This document shows positions 12,480 to 26,600 of a DNA stretch of 64,000 nucleotides, piece by piece. The DNA is from Watersipora subatra. Taxonomy: Eukaryota > Bryozoa > Gymnolaemata > Cheilostomatida > Watersiporidae. The notes below the pieces were generated by a model. That model was given only the letters and a program-made list of their open reading frames with translations. It ran no database searches and was not told where the DNA came from. The stretch's first letter is position 1. Every line of letters begins with the position of its first letter. Made by a program: the position numbers and the translations under genes. The stretch covers positions 27,152,558 to 27,216,557 of the forward strand of contig NC_088714.1 of assembly GCF_963576615.1 (NCBI RefSeq). Direction: 5' to 3'.

Positions 12480-15400
12480 ATGGCTGCCAAAGATCGACTG
12501 ACGTATTTCAATGTTTACGCAAGAGGTGAACCAACAAGAATACTATATGCGCTCGCCGGCAAGGAGTTTGAAGACAAGAGAATTGAGCTTGAACAGTGGC
12601 CTGCTGCCAAAGAAGGTGAATATCAACAAACTTGTTTTCTTGAAGTAATTACTTATGCCAAATCTTGCTTGTGATCTTGTTCATTTACTTTTGCCTTTTT
12701 GCAAAGAGCTCAACAGAAAAATAATAAATAAAGGAAAATTAATAAATGATTCAGGCAAGCAAAGATCTACAGAACGACAAACTAGGTTCAGTATCTTTTA
12801 TTTTTTTTTGATCAAAAAAAGTGAAAATTATAAAGACACCCAACTGCTATTTAAAGCATGCAAACAATGTTGTTTTGTAATTTTTTGTAATTAAATTCGT
12901 AAATAAATTAAAAAAATTATAGTTTGCATCTATAGCAAGTTATAACCCATAGATAAAAATTGCAATTCATAAATGAAAATTATATTACCTCTTTTAAAAC
13001 TTTTTAAAATGTGTATGTACAAGCATAGGGTGCTTTACAGATTCATGTTAAACATTTAATTTTCAACTTTTTAACAAATGCCATCATTCATCGAAAACTT
13101 CACGGTTAATGAAGATCTACTGATTGCTCAATCTATGAATCGTTTCAGTCCACTTTGTCCGATAGATAAAAAAACGCCTATTTTACTGATACCTTACGCA
13201 AACATACTCATCTCTTTTACACACGTATTTATCCGGCTCTGAACCATGGCTGCGTGGAGCAAAGTTCAATAATTAGAACGATGTTCAGGGAGACTGACTA
13301 TGATCAAAAGAACGTGTATTTTTTGAACTTGATGAATTAAGTATATTCAATTGAACAGCTAGTTAAGTTTTTAATCAGACATTTTCTAAATGGTTATACA
13401 AGTTGGTGGCAATGGTGAAGTTCAACCGACAAATAGCGGATGTTTTCATAAAGAATACTCATCTTCGCTAAAATTCAGTTTTGACAAAAGGTAACTACCA
13501 CAGTATCTAAAGGCGGGTTCACATTGTATCGATAATTACTCTTTGACTAAGTGCACAGTAGACCAATGACATTACTGAAGCATTTTGAATATGCCAGAAA
13601 ACATTGCAAATGTTTAACTTTGCCAATATTTCGCAATGCAGGAACGCCAATGAGAATCCAGGACAGCCTGTGCACCACTTCGGCGACGGTGATTGGTTGT
13701 CGCAAATTACTTAATCTATATTTCTCTTTCTGATAGTTGTGGCTGGTCTAGGACTGTTGCTTCAGCAGCGCATCGTGTAATGAGGATGATATGCAGCGGA
13801 CTAATCGCTGATGTAAATGCCGGTGGGTTTGTGGCAGTGTTAACAGTGTTAACAATCCAGTGTTAACAATGTTATCACAGATAATCAGCGAAGAAGTGTG
13901 TAATTAACACCGACGTCTGCAATATATGTGAGCTCAATTTCAAAGTTTTGGTGTTGTAAACCAATTTTGGCAACATATGTTAAAATTAATTTAAGATCTC
14001 ATTTTGGCACACTCACACCAAATGAATTTTTTCATGCAACAAAAGATAATGTAACACTTAGAAACTATCAATGTCTACTAGAGCTAGTGCTATGTCCTTG
14101 TAGTTTGACCTTTTAATGAAAATTGAGCCAGCTAACAAAAAAATCTAAAACATTGAGGTGCAAACCCGTCAAATTCAAAAGAATTAATTTGAGCAATTAG
14201 CGTTAAAACTTTGTAGCTGTCATGAAACTATTTTTTTACAGTAATATTGATGCTACCAGTTATTATATACATTAAAAAAAACTCTTTTCTAGTATTACCA
14301 TACATCACTTTATTTTTAGAGCAGCCTCTAGGTCAACTTCCAGTGTTCGAATGTGAGAAGGGCACTCTGGTTATGTCCAACACCATAGCAAGATATGTGG
14401 CTAAGGGCTTTGGTAAGACTGCAAAATAAATGACTTGCAAGTTTTTTAAATTTTTGTTTGTCTTTTTGTTGCACTTTAGGCTAGATTCCATATTTAATTT
14501 GATGCTATTTTTTAAATATTTATTGCCAACTATATACTAATACAGATTATTGTATTATTATGTTTGTTGGTGTGAGTTAAAAACCAAGTATGCAAGTATG
14601 TATACTGTGGTTTCACTCTACACTACACTAGATTACACTAGGCTACACTAGACTACACTAGACTACACTAGACTAGACTACACTAGACTACAATACACTA
14701 CACTCTACAGCTTGACTACACTTTGTATTTTATTTAAGTTGCTCTTTAAAAGGAGTCATAGTAGGTTATAGTAATAGTAATAATAGTAGTAGTAATAGTG
14801 GTGGTAGTAGTAATAGTAGTAGTAGTAGTAATGGTAATAGTGGTATTAGTAGTAGTATAAGTAGTAGTAATATTAGTAGTAATAATAGTAATAATAATAG
14901 TAGTAGTATTAGAAGTATTAGTAATAGTTGTAGAAACAGTAGTAGCAATATTAGTAGTAATAGTAGTGGTGGTAATAGTAATAGTAGTAGTAGTAATAGC
15001 AGTAATAGTAGTAGTAATAGTTGTAGTAATAGTAGTAGTAATAGTAATAGCAGTAACAGTAGTAGTAATATTGGTAGTAATAGTTGTAGTAATAATACTA
15101 GTAATAGTAGTAGTTATAGTAGTAGTAGTAGTAATAAAGCAGTAGTAAGAGTACTAGCAGAGGTAGTTATAGTGGTAGTTGCAGTATCAGTGGTAGTGTG
15201 AAGTGCAGAACTGGCGATGGAACTAATAACGATAATAGTATTGATGGTAGCATAAAACACATTGTAGTAAGTCGTACAAATATAATGAACTTATGAAAAC
15301 TGGCAAATATGTAGGATTGGCCGGAAAAGACGCATGGGAAGAAGCGCTTAATGACCAGGTCATGGAGACATGCTCAGACGTCTTCAACGAGATTCCTGCC

Positions 15401-18039
15401 AAGATTTATTCCTGGCAGGTCTTCAAAAGGGTACCAGAACCGGAAGATTCTGAGAAAATCAAAGAAGAAGTAAAAGCCAAAATTGTCAAGTCATTGAATT
15501 TTATCCAGAAAACTGCTGAGAAGAGAGGAAAAAAGTTTATTGTAGATGACAAGGTACACTTCTGATGATTTTGGTGCTGCTTTTGTACATTATGGCCATC
15601 CACTACTGTTCACTGCCTTAATACCCCTTTTATGATCATAGCAATATCAGACATGCCTGAAGTCGATAATAGACCTACATGTACTTGGTATTACACAAGC
15701 AAAAGCCATTTCAAACCTATTCTGATTGTCTAGGACACCGGGAAGCGAATGGAATAGATGGGTTTGAAGTATAAACAGCTCTTTGTAAATAAGGAACAAG
15801 CTTGTTTACAAGCGCAAAAGTTTTGCAATAAATTGCTGACGCCCTCAATTTGCTATTTACATAATTATAATAATAGTAATAATAATAGCCTAAATGTGTA
15901 GTTGCAACTTCTTTTTTCACCAACTCAAGTTATACTAAGTTTTCATACAGTGATATCGCGTGGCGCTGGAATGTCATAATGGAAACAGCCATGACGGTCT
16001 CATTCTGTTATTCAGTGTCACTGTTTGGAAGCGAATCACTCATGTGATGTGCCATCTTTGTGCCATGGAAACGACCTTAGTGACGAACAGCATCATACAT
16101 GCGCGCACACAGTTCTTGCTTTCTGGCCGCATCATACCTAGGCATTTGCCTGGACATAAGACAACACGCAATCATTGCTCTATTAAAGTGACATATGAAA
16201 ATGTGATCCGCTTGTCAGCGCACGTAGCAATGTAGCACATCAGGTGTCACTACACCATCACTGTATGAAAACCTAGTATTAGGCATAAGCCTAAGATCAA
16301 CTGCCTAAGATCAACTTAGGCAGTTGATTTCTTGCCAGAGAGTGGACTCGTTTGCATTGTCAGTTTGGCAGAGAAAACTGTTTAGGGTCCGACGCCCTTA
16401 CTGCTACCACCAGTGGTCTTTTTGGAAATTGAAGCTCATGCTGTGGTTCAGAGGACAAAAGCTCCAGGCCACCAGTTCACTGCTGCTTCTCGCTGAAACC
16501 TGACCAAAAATATTTTATAACAAATTTAGCTTCAACAACAAATCTGTGACATGTGGTACACTCAGGTTTCATTTGTGACTGTTGATTACTTAGCCAGAGA
16601 TAGAAACTGATCAGGTGAGGCGGGGGGGGGGCATCCTAATATAACCTGGTAACCTAGTACTAGCAATTGCATGCAGTTAACTGACGATCTAAACCTTGCT
16701 CAAAACAACATTTTTGTAATTAATAGTACGAAAAGTGGTGTTTTATAGACGCAATCTTTCACAAATCAGTTTTCTAATTTACAGATGAAACTAAAAGAGA
16801 AATGAAAGCAGAAATCCCTGCAAGCTTGCCAAGGTTAATGCCACTGTATAAGATCAGTGTACAAACTAGAGCAATATAAGACAAGAGTTGTTCCATGCTA
16901 ATAGCTGAAAATTAAAAGAGTAACTCAAAAATACATACCGCTTTCTTATTCTTCTGGCTTCAACTGGTGGTGCTTAGCTATAATTAAAATTAAATTAGAA
17001 TTGGTGAGATGTTTACTGTCATAAAGAAGTAAGACTACACTTTTGTACTGTTTTTTGTACTTTTTTATTAAAGAGAAGCCTTTAAAGTTATTGATACTAA
17101 TAACACAGTCAGTGAGCCTGAAAATTCACTGAAAGTCAGCTAACACTTGAAGATAATTCATCACTGCGACAGTCTGATAGCCTTGAACTTTGCGATGAAC
17201 TATCGCTAGTATTAAACTGTGAACATTTACTGTAAGTCGTAAATAAGGAATTTGACTTGATAAAAGGTGTTATGCACAATGCTTTAAAATATTGGCCATA
17301 ACTTGGAAAAAATATTTTGTGGGCCTCTTGCGTGGTGATAAAATAGAAAATCACTTCGATATACATAAAAAATGTATTACTAATTAGAAAATACTCTACC
17401 CGCACAAGTATGACACATTTAGAAGGTGCTCTTTGATCACAAATGTGACATGTTTAGAAAGTGTGCTTTGATCACAAATGTGACATGTTTAGAAAGTGTG
17501 CTTTGATCACAACTGTGACATGTTGAGAAGATGCTCTTCGATCACAGATGTGACATGTTTAGATCGTACTCTTTCATCATAAGTGTGACATGTTTAGCAT
17601 GACTCATTTGTTACGCTGTAAAGCATGTTAGAAAGGGATTTATGATCAAAATTCGCCATATTTAGCTAGAACTTTTCTATTATCAAATGTATGACATGTT
17701 TGGAAAGGTGCGTTATAGCCATATATCTGAGGTATTCTTTATTAGCTTTCCGTTTGAGCTGTTTCAATTTACTCTTACTTTTATATTTGATTCCAAACTT
17801 TAAATAAAGCTAATCTCTTTAGCAAAAATTATAAACTTAATTATAAACATGTGAATTGGTTGTTTTAGATCTCTCTGGCTGATGTGTGGCTTTACTGCTC
17901 CCTAGTTTTTGGTAAGGCAGCCTTTTCTGATATGATGGAAGTAACACCCTGGATCAAGGAATTCTCACAAAAAATGGAAGATGATGAAGTTTTGAAAAAG
18001 TATTTGGCAGAAAGGAAGCCGTCTGCCTTAGGCATTTAA
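12480..18039 (+). CDS. Sigma-class glutathione S-transferase, copy 1 (4 exons)
   Basis: Coding exons are 12480-12615, 14320-14412, 15315-15553 and 17869-18039, with GT/AG borders and intron phases 1, 1 and 0. They join into 212 codons, close to the usual length for the class. The enzyme conjugates glutathione to electrophiles; some animal sigma GSTs instead isomerise prostaglandin H2. It is expected to be a cytosolic dimer. The thioredoxin-fold half (residues 1-78) shows the catalytic Tyr9 in LTYF, Arg15, Trp40 and Lys44, the cis-Pro motif QLPV (51-54) and Ser65 in MSNTIARY. The all-helical half starts at GLAGKDAWEEAL and ends with the class-typical ISLADVW in exon 4. Met64 replaces the Gln usually found before the glutathione-binding Ser. 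An in-frame ATG at 12456 would add eight residues; the ATG at 12480 fits the family better. Whether the enzyme is a prostaglandin synthase cannot be told. Confidence 0.93.
14625..14720. repeat. CTACACTAGA tandem repeat in GST copy 1 intron 2
   Basis: About nine units of CTACACTAGA with small length changes lie just upstream of the larger TAG array, inside the intron between exons 2 and 3. Confidence 0.8.
14756..15195. repeat. TAG/TAA trinucleotide microsatellite in GST copy 1 intron 2
   Basis: About 440 bp made of TAG, TAA, TGG and related triplets. The phase is kept for long runs, so the minus strand reads through as a poly-Leu frame and the plus strand is full of stops in one frame. It lies about 120 bp before the exon 3 acceptor at 15313-15314. 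Confidence 0.92.
16296..16328. other. Perfect 13-bp hairpin in GST copy 1 intron 3
   Basis: The arms ATCAACTGCCTAA and TTAGGCAGTTGAT flank a 7-nt loop. No U-tract or gene end is nearby, so a terminator role is not suggested. It may be part of a small inverted-repeat element. Confidence 0.6.
17405..17600. repeat. 35-bp tandem repeat in GST copy 1 intron 3
   Basis: Five recognisable units with the core ATGTGACATGTTTAGAAAGT followed by TTTGATCACAA. More diverged relatives continue to about 17705. The array ends about 270 bp before exon 4. Confidence 0.8.
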
Positions 18040-18107
18040 AAAGACCAGCTGACAATTTTTACAACCGGTTGCTATTATGATGGGCTACAATAGAACAACT
18101 TTTTCCA

Positions 18108-18153
18108 AATAAATTTTTTACAAAATTTATTTCACTTTTTCAAATTAAATAAA
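18108..18153 (+). promoter_or_regulatory. Candidate poly(A) signals of GST copy 1
   Basis: AATAAA occurs at 18108-18113 and 18148-18153, about 70 and 110 nt after the stop codon. Both are plausible cleavage signals for this gene. Confidence 0.5.
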
Positions 18154-19689
18154 GAAGCATTAGTGTTAGTAAACTTCTACAATGTATCTTGTACCTGTGG
18201 TAAAACGCTGTTTTGTTACATTTCTTGCTGGCACACTCTTTCTCAATACACCATTAAGAGAAGTTGTCTAATCATATTCAATCCCGGAATGGCAGCTAAT
18301 ATGTCTTCCATGGAATGACAACTCCTTTTGGCATATTCTCGCGTTTATAAAGTTCACGACTTAAAGCATTTGTGTCAAGTAGTAACAAAATATGTTGAGA
18401 ATTTAATTATACACAGCAACTTCAACTGGTGGTGCTGAAGGATTATAAGTATGAGAAAAGCTAGCTTAAGATCTGATTGGTCAAAGCTTTATGCTAGTTT
18501 TTCCATGCACATTGTTAACTAACATTAGGCTCTAATGAACAAAAATACATTTAAACAAAGTTGAACTATAGTATATAAGTATGAACATGTGGCATGTAAA
18601 ACTTGGAATGACGAATTTAATAGAAAAAAGATGAAACCACATGACCTGCAATTCATTATTCGAGTCATACACAAGCAACCAACCAAATGATAAAACAAAA
18701 ACTGCTACACTAACAAAATTTATTGAAGAATAAATAATGTAATAATTAATGTAATAAATAATAAGTTGTAGACATGTAGAAAAAACAAATGCGTGACCAT
18801 TAGCAACAACTAATTAACATGGTTATATAGCTATGGCTAGTTATAACGCCACACCCACTACAGCTGATGTTAGCTACAAAGCCAGTGCTGTCTACCTCAC
18901 ACCTAACCAATATTACTTCAGCTGTTACCAACTAGATGGCACCTGGTGCAGGTAGCATTAGTAGCTGTTCAGTGGGGAATCACTGTATCTGAAAGTGGGA
19001 TGAACAATTGTAAAGTAATTGCGTTTTATTCCAGATGGGATGTAAAGAATTAAGCTTTTTTCCAACATTAACTGCTTCTAATAACAAAAAGGCTAGATAA
19101 GCACTTACTGTATCAAGCTGATACCCGTGTTCCTATCTAAACTAGTGTACTTTAAAACCAAAGGCTAAATATGTTATTCGTCAATGTCCATGATTCAACT
19201 CAAATGCATAGCATTGATTACCTGCAGCTGTTAACAGTGTTAACAGTGTTAACAGTGAAAATGAGAAGGCTGAAATATCTCACTAAAAAGATCAGAGAAA
19301 TGGCATGAGCACATGTGCTTAGAAAAAGCATATAGATAGCTGAGGTGGTGAAAAAGTTTCCAAAAGAAACTAATAGAATGCCGTGGCAATTTTTCTTCTA
19401 ATTCATAGAGGTAAGGATTTTAAGTATTGGGTGGCCTCTGGTGGCCCACTATATTAATTTATGAGATTAAGCTAAAAATACATAAGGTCCATCGATAGCG
19501 AGAATTGCTTAAAAAATTATATGTGCTTATACACAACATCATGAATGAAAATGTATTTGTGCATGTTTATATAAAATATATTATTGTATAAAGAAATAAA
19601 TAGATAAATCAATAAACAATAAATAAATATGTATATATTTATAATTATTTTAATAAGCACAACATATGATGTTTACTGGTTGTACTTGT

Positions 19690-19737
19690 ACTGGTTTCGC
19701 TGTAGTGCCCTTAAAGGGCACTACAGTTGAAACCAGT
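19690..19737. other. Long hairpin, arms about 23 bp
   Basis: The arm ACTGGTTTCGCTGTAGTGCC pairs with GGCACTACAGTTGAAACCAG, with one single-base bulge. The two arms meet almost without a loop (CCTTAAAGG). This is a near-perfect palindrome of 48 bp, perhaps the remnant or core of a small foldback element. Confidence 0.7.
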
Positions 19738-20439
19738 TTGAATTATACACCCATAAGCTGTAATGCATAAAAGGCGTGTCCAGAGACACATAATTCATGT
19801 ATAACACGTGTAAAATGCCTAAAAATTTCAGTCATTTTTTAAAATGATTGAGGGGATCAGACAATTTGTAAATTGACAGAAAATGCCTAAGCATTTCACA
19901 AATTGATTGATTTTACATATTGACTGTAACATATAATATAATATGTATATAATATATTATATGTCGATTTAAAGTGGTCAAGTTATAAAGTGAACTTTAA
20001 ACTTTATAAATTAAGTATATTAAAACTATACCATTTTTATGACTATTATCTTTTATGACAGTTATAACGCTGTTCCAGCCTTGGCGCTCCGCCAAGATTG
20101 AAAGCTATAGTATGGATATAATCATGCGAGCTAGCCTTGATATCATCCATCGTAAAGTAGATTACAGCTGACAATTAGTTGATAGCGGGAATCGCAACGA
20201 TTGCAATCTCATTACATCTGCACAGTTTTACATTAGAAAACATTTTCATTACTCACTCATGATTAAAGCCATTAAAAAGTAAAACTGCTCTGTCATCAGC
20301 TGATAGAATTTCCCTATCTCCATGTGGGAAACCTCAAGAGAACCTAAGAATGCAGCTCAACTTGAGATTTCTCCTAAGAGTTCAACTTGTTTTTATGGTA
20401 ACGCTTTAATTGTTACCTCAATCTAAACATGTGGAGCCT

Positions 20440-20497
20440 ATCTCTAGTGGCAGCAAGTCTCTAGTGGCAGCAAGTCTTTAGTGGCAGCAAGTCTGCC
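20440..20497. repeat. 18-bp triplication
   Basis: Three consecutive copies of CTAGTGGCAGCAAGTCTC or TTAGTGGCAGCAAGTCT. Confidence 0.8.
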
Positions 20498-20934
20498 TCA
20501 CTCATTGTCAGCAGTTTCTCATAGGTAGATAGACACATTTGCTGTAAGTACCTTCATTTCTATTTTTTCATAAAAATCTCAACCTGCTTTTTTAAGAAAT
20601 AGAATTCAAATGATAGATCCAAGGTTGCTAAGCAAAATTTTCAGTAAGATGTAAAAATCTTAAAACTTTTTTCTTAAAAAAGTTTTTCTGCACTTGAAAC
20701 AAATGCTAGAAGGTATATTCTGTCATATATAACATATTCATCCTTTTTGAAGTTTTAGTCAGTAAATTACGGTAGAAGCAGCTTGCTTTGAGTCTGTCCG
20801 TAACGGAGAGAGCCTGTCCGTAACGAGCCAGTTTTGTGTCATTCCATAAAACATGCACAAACTGAAACTTTCCGTAGATGTACCAATAATATTTTTGATT
20901 AAATTATTTTTTTAGTTAAATAAAATATGGTATA

Positions 20935-21150
20935 AAACTCGTATGCTTGGCTATTCCGCGCACCATGACAGATCATCATGATTGATCAGTATTTGCATAA
21001 TTATTCCGTGATGTCGTAGAGTGACCAAATAATGTTGCGGTTAGCACGCCAGTTTGTAAATTGGCTTGTCAGAGTTTGCTAACGTTGTTACCGTGGCTTC
21101 GAACAAACGCGGATGGACAGACAGACAGACACAGCTCTTCCTATAAGAAA
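20935..21150 (+). repeat. tRNA-like composite repeat, family A (short form)
   Basis: A tRNA-like module (GCGGTTAGCACGCCAGTTTG at about 21038) is followed by a CTTCGAACAAACGCGGATGG segment. The end is GACAGACAGACACAGCTCTT plus CTATAAGAAAGATT. The end matches 50285-50341 and the complement of 27296-27340. Confidence 0.55.
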
Positions 21151-23615
21151 GATTCTGTCAACTAATTTTGAACAAGACATCTGATAGCAGTTTACAGTTA
21201 GCAGTTTAAAATTAACTGTTAATAAATAATAGTTGGCAGCCAGTGATAACAGATAACAGGTAATGTATGTATGTAACAGGTATGTACATATGTACATATG
21301 TACGTATATACGTATGTACGTATGTATGTAACAGGTACGTTCTCTAAATAAAGTAAAATTGGTTTATTAATAGTGAAAGTAACAAAAGCTGAAATACTGA
21401 AAATGATGCAAAACCAAGACACTAACTAAAGTGGAACAAACTTCTAGTTTAAAAAAATTAGATTCAATGTCGGACCTGCATTAAAATATGCGCAGGTTTT
21501 CTTGCCAACGCTTCACATAGCTGATAAAAGTTCAAGATTGCAATTGTCACTTTATAGACCGAGGTGATGTTCACCGGTAGCCTTTTGAAACTTCTGGAAA
21601 TGGAAAATGTTGACCTTGGTTAAAATATAAAAGGTTTGAATCAAGGTCGCAATAATAATAAGAAAGTAAAGAGATTATTCCATTTTAACAGAATTGTTGT
21701 ATTCTTTTTGTAGAAGTGAGAATTATCGGTTTCGATGCAAACTTTTTTAAAAGGATATTTCTCGTCTCTCACGTATACCGTTAATTAGTTTGAAGCATGT
21801 ATGTATTTTTAACATTTTAAACCATAATATAAGACAATTAAATTAAAAAAGATTCAAACTGTTGTTAAACTATAGTACTAACAAAGTGTTTTAAATGCTG
21901 TAGGAAGTGCTTGCAAAGAATGCTAGTAGAGAATGCTTTGGTTGCAAACTCTCTATTTTGTTACCTCTATGAACTATCAGTAAAACATAGAATTGAGTAG
22001 ATTTACTCCACATGTTGTTGTTTATCATCAGCTAACCAATGAACTACCCGCATATTAGGTGAGTCAGCCACCTCATCAGAATATTTATAAACAAACGCTA
22101 TTCGCTGACCTTGCAAAACCGTGTTAACCGTCAATCATTTAATGGACAAGCTGTGAACATGTTAATTATCACACTGTATGCGAGTAGACTGCACTGCGCT
22201 TTCTAAATAATAAGGAAGATTGCACAAGTAGCCTCACCCGTTCAGGTAGCTAAATACAGCGCCATAAACAGTCCTTTAGATTTTCAACTTTTTGTCTGGA
22301 ATTGCTTTGTGTTTTTTGTTTGCTGCAAGCTTCTTCATTTTGAGTCTGAATCAGTGAAAACGCCTTTTCATTTCACATGCTTTAATGTCTTTGGTCATGC
22401 AACTTTTGACTGGCCAAATATAATTATCCAATATCAGCACTATTATTAATAGTTTAGGATTTGCACTGAATATATTGCTGTTTTCTAAATGAGGATCAGC
22501 ATTGATTGTAATGATGTTCTGTCATCGCTGGGTATGTTGCTGTTCATTTATAGGGTAGGTTAAATCTGTGATTAATAAAATACAAATACTGAAAACATGA
22601 GATGTATAAACAAGTTACAGATAAACGCAAAGCGTTTAAAAGATATCATCAAAGACAAGATACTCACATTTTATAGGACTGTTGTGGGTGCAAAACAAAA
22701 GAACATAGAAATGTTATGAAAAACTTTAAAAAAGTATTTTAGTAGAAAAAAATATAATTGAACAAAAAACAGTTTTCTATTATGAACTATGCCTTGCATG
22801 ATGAGAAAGGATTTACATATATGTGTACATTATAAAGTGGCTTGCTACAAAAGTTCAAGTAGCTAATACTGAAACTCAATGAAATACATATTGGTAAACT
22901 AGGATTTTGCTGTCCTGAACACAAAAACATTTTCGGTTTTAAGGTTAGCCCAGTTTGTTCAAACCTTGTTATATTATTTGGTCCGGATATAAACATTCAG
23001 CAATTTATTTAAACTCTGATACCTATTCTACTTACTTACTTACTTACATTAAACAACTAGAGCCTTGTCAGCTTTTGGAACATGAATTTTGACACGACTA
23101 GAGATTTTCAATAGAAATACTAAAAAGAAGAGAATATACAAGCTTCTAAAAATTTTGAAAAGAAACCAAAATAAATCTACACAATATTTTTGTTTCTGAT
23201 GGTAAGCCAACCAAAGTGGCAAAGTGTCCTTGGTGAACCTCGAAAAAGCAGAGCTTCGAGCTTTCCCAAAATACGAGTCACTCATAAGTGTAGTTAGTTC
23301 ATTGTTAAAATTACTCAATTTAAAGAAGAGCAGAATGAAAATAGCAGAATAACTTGATAGTTTTTGTAATAAGTTTGATAGGTTTGCTGAAACTTACGTA
23401 AACCTTAAAGTTGCAGCCTGTAAGCTTGCTTCACAAACCGCAACTAAAGATATTGCAGCAACCTTACCATAACTGGCAAAATAACGTATTAAAAGTTAAA
23501 AATAATCAAAATAAATAGTGTCACAATGACTTTCAGAAAGTGTGTGTTAGTGTAACAGCTACAAAGGAATCTGCTGACACAGATCTAAAGTAAATTATAT
23601 GCTTAAATTTTCAAG

Positions 23616-26600
23616 ATGGCTTCAACGGACAAGTTGACCTACTTTCATGCATACGCTCGAGCAGAGCCTACGAGGATGCTCTATGCTCTCCATGATAAAC
23701 CTTTAGCTGACAATAGAGTTACGAAAGACGGATGGCCCTCACTGAAGAAAGGTATGAAGCTATATGTTGACTGAAACTTACATTTAAACATGGTTGAAAC
23801 TTATCTGCAGACCATTGTTTTACACCATAGACTTGATATTTCTATCTATTTTGATTATATAAAACTATTTGCCTGATTAACTGCATTTCGCATTCAAAGA
23901 TTTTTAAAAGCAGCTTTTAAAAAAAAATTGTCAGCTATATCACACTCGCTCTTTCTCCCTCATTTTTTTCTCTGTCCCTATCGCTCGCTCTCTCTATTTC
24001 TGCAACGCTCTTTCTCTCCATCTCCCTCCCATTCCCTGTCTGCGTCTTTCCCACTCTCCTTCTTCTCCCACTCTCTCTCTCGCTCTTCCTCTCTTTCCTC
24101 CTTCTTCTCATCCCTTCTTTTCTACTCTACCCTCCTCTATCCCTTTCTCCCCCGCCCTTTTATTTAATGCAGACATGTTGGCGGCGGCCTTCACAATACT
24201 GGCTGTGTTTTGTGTCGAGTATTAATATATTATTTGCTTAAAATAAAACACACGCTATTTCTACATTTTTTATTTTATACAAAAACTTTTGAGTTGCTGC
24301 AGATAAGATAACATATTTTTGGCTTAGTCTTCTTTATTTATAGGGTATATACTGAAAATTTGGCGTACTTTATATATTATCTGCTCTTTTAATATACATG
24401 TACAGCTTGTCATGTAACATAACATAAAAAAGCTTAACAAAGATATTGTCTAGTCTTCAACTGAATTAGATTGTTTACGTTACTTGTAATGCAAAGAGTT
24501 GTTTTTGAACTCAAACAAATTGTTTTTAGAACATTTAATAACTGATTGTGGTCTAACACCAAGATTGAACTGTGTCCATAACTGCATGCATGTTTGTATT
24601 GCTCAGTGTTATCAATGAAATGAGTGAATGAGTGTACCATTATCAAATCTGTCAGTAGTAAAACAACAACTTTGCAATATTGTATCTCAAGTTGTTTTCA
24701 CCAGGCACAATCTGAAAACATATTTTATGAATTGCACTAAAAAAACAGAAGAAAAAATAACATAAAAAACAAAATGACAGAAACAAGCATTAGCTAAAAT
24801 CCTCACTCACACTTGTCAAATAGCATGTGAACTAACATGATTATCTCACACAGATTAAACCTATTATCCATAACACAAACAAAAACAGACTCCGTCAGAA
24901 GCCGATAGTGACCTCAGGCGGATGTAGATATGCTTATCATCGTATGACGGTAATAGTGACACAGCAGAAAGGAGAGAGACAGAAATATTGGCTATAAAGA
25001 GTTAGTAAGAATAATCTTATCATTCATAAAGACAAATATTGCCGCAGAAAGGTGTGTAAAGGGTGATGAAATGTTTGCCTGATACAGCAAAACACAGCAA
25101 GTAAACTTTCTTAGGATTGATTGCCTCATCGCTCTGTTCGCCAAGATCGGAATGGTAATAACAGAAACATCAAATTATGTCACTTGCTTTTTAATTACAA
25201 GGCCAGCTCATTGCACTTATTGACCACTCTCTAATTTCTCTCTCTGTTGCATCTTTAGAAAGAAATATGCAAATACGGAAATTTGTGAATATGAAAACAT
25301 TTTTGTTGTTTATTCTGGACATGTCACGAAAAACATCAATTTGTTGATTACGATTGTCAATAAAGAGGAATACATACGTACAAATACAAATATAGCAACA
25401 CTAGAGTAGACACTTTTCTGAGCATCAATGCATGGAATAGCAACTAACCTAGTTGGAGTTACTTTCTCACGTGTTGCACAAATTCCATATTTTTGTGCAA
25501 ATCTGATTACCCATGCGCTCGGGGATACACAATGTTCAGCTGTGATGTAAAATGATGATGCTGCTTACACCCTCAATTGCTGCTTATATATGAACATGCA
25601 ATATCTTTAACTCATTTATTTCATTTACAGGTTTGATGCTGTCGGCATATTTGAGACTTTAGAAAAATGTGACGAGGCTGATTAAACCACTTTTGTTTTT
25701 CTAATTCATAAAATATGTAACTTTGGTTCATTAATTGTTTGAGACTGGATGCATTGTGTTGATACTTTAGAATTGTTTAAACTAAGAGATTTTAAAACTA
25801 CAGCTGAGATTGAGATGAGATCTTATTGAGATGATGATTAGAGCCTTCACATTAAAACTAGCTTTTATCAAGTCTGAATGTTTAAATGGGGTGGGACTCT
25901 AAAACTTTGCAAACTTTATACAGCAAAAACTTTTATGTGGTCTTGTTAGTTATATACGTAAGTATAAATAACTAAAATTACGTTATTTAAAACATTTTTA
26001 TAAAAAATTCTGTTTAAAAAAAAGTGTTTTTAAAGCATAGCCTGAGTACTTTGAGAAAAGCCCTTGTGATCATATTTCAGCCCTGCCATGTTTGAAGTAA
26101 GTTTTACAGAAACTAAACATACAAACTTAGTAAAAGGGCCAACAAAACAGTAAATTTCAGTTTAAATCAGTAGTTTACTGTTAAAGAACTTATAATGATT
26201 CAGAGGCCTTGAACACAAGTAGTAGCATGGGTTGATGACAAATGTGAATCAGTGCTATTGAAGCCCCGTAGCTGACTAACTACTTAACCAACTGAGAAAA
26301 AAGGATACTACCGTCAGTCGCTCTTAACAAGCTCTTTTCGTTAAATACTAGGCTTCTACAGCAAATGGTTTAAGCATGAACTTGCACAACATTTTAGCAG
26401 ATTTTATCAGAAAGTATCGGAATTTTTCTATCATTTGCGATTGTATTTGATGTTTGAGGTGATTTGACTACCAGCATGTTTCAAGATTAAAATTGATAAA
26501 ACTTGATCGCAGTTACAATGCTCAGATCAAGCGAACGTGTGATTATGACGTCTATAATAATAGTTGCAAAAAGACTGACAAAATAGAAATGAGTAACACT

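Larger units (their letters stand above)
18160..23615. other. Intergenic region between GST copies 1 and 2
   Basis: I find no supported gene in these 5.4 kb. The notable content is a 9-bp TTAACAGTG repeat near 19228-19258, a long hairpin at 19690-19737, an 18-bp triplication at 20440-20497, a tRNA-like repeat at 20935-21150 and ATGTACGT words at 21255-21335. The promoter of GST copy 2 should lie in the last few hundred bases, but no element stands out. Confidence 0.5.

Noticed and set aside
14766-14948. Poly-Leu open frame on the minus strand
   Set aside because: Reading of the TAG/TAA triplet array within a GST intron.
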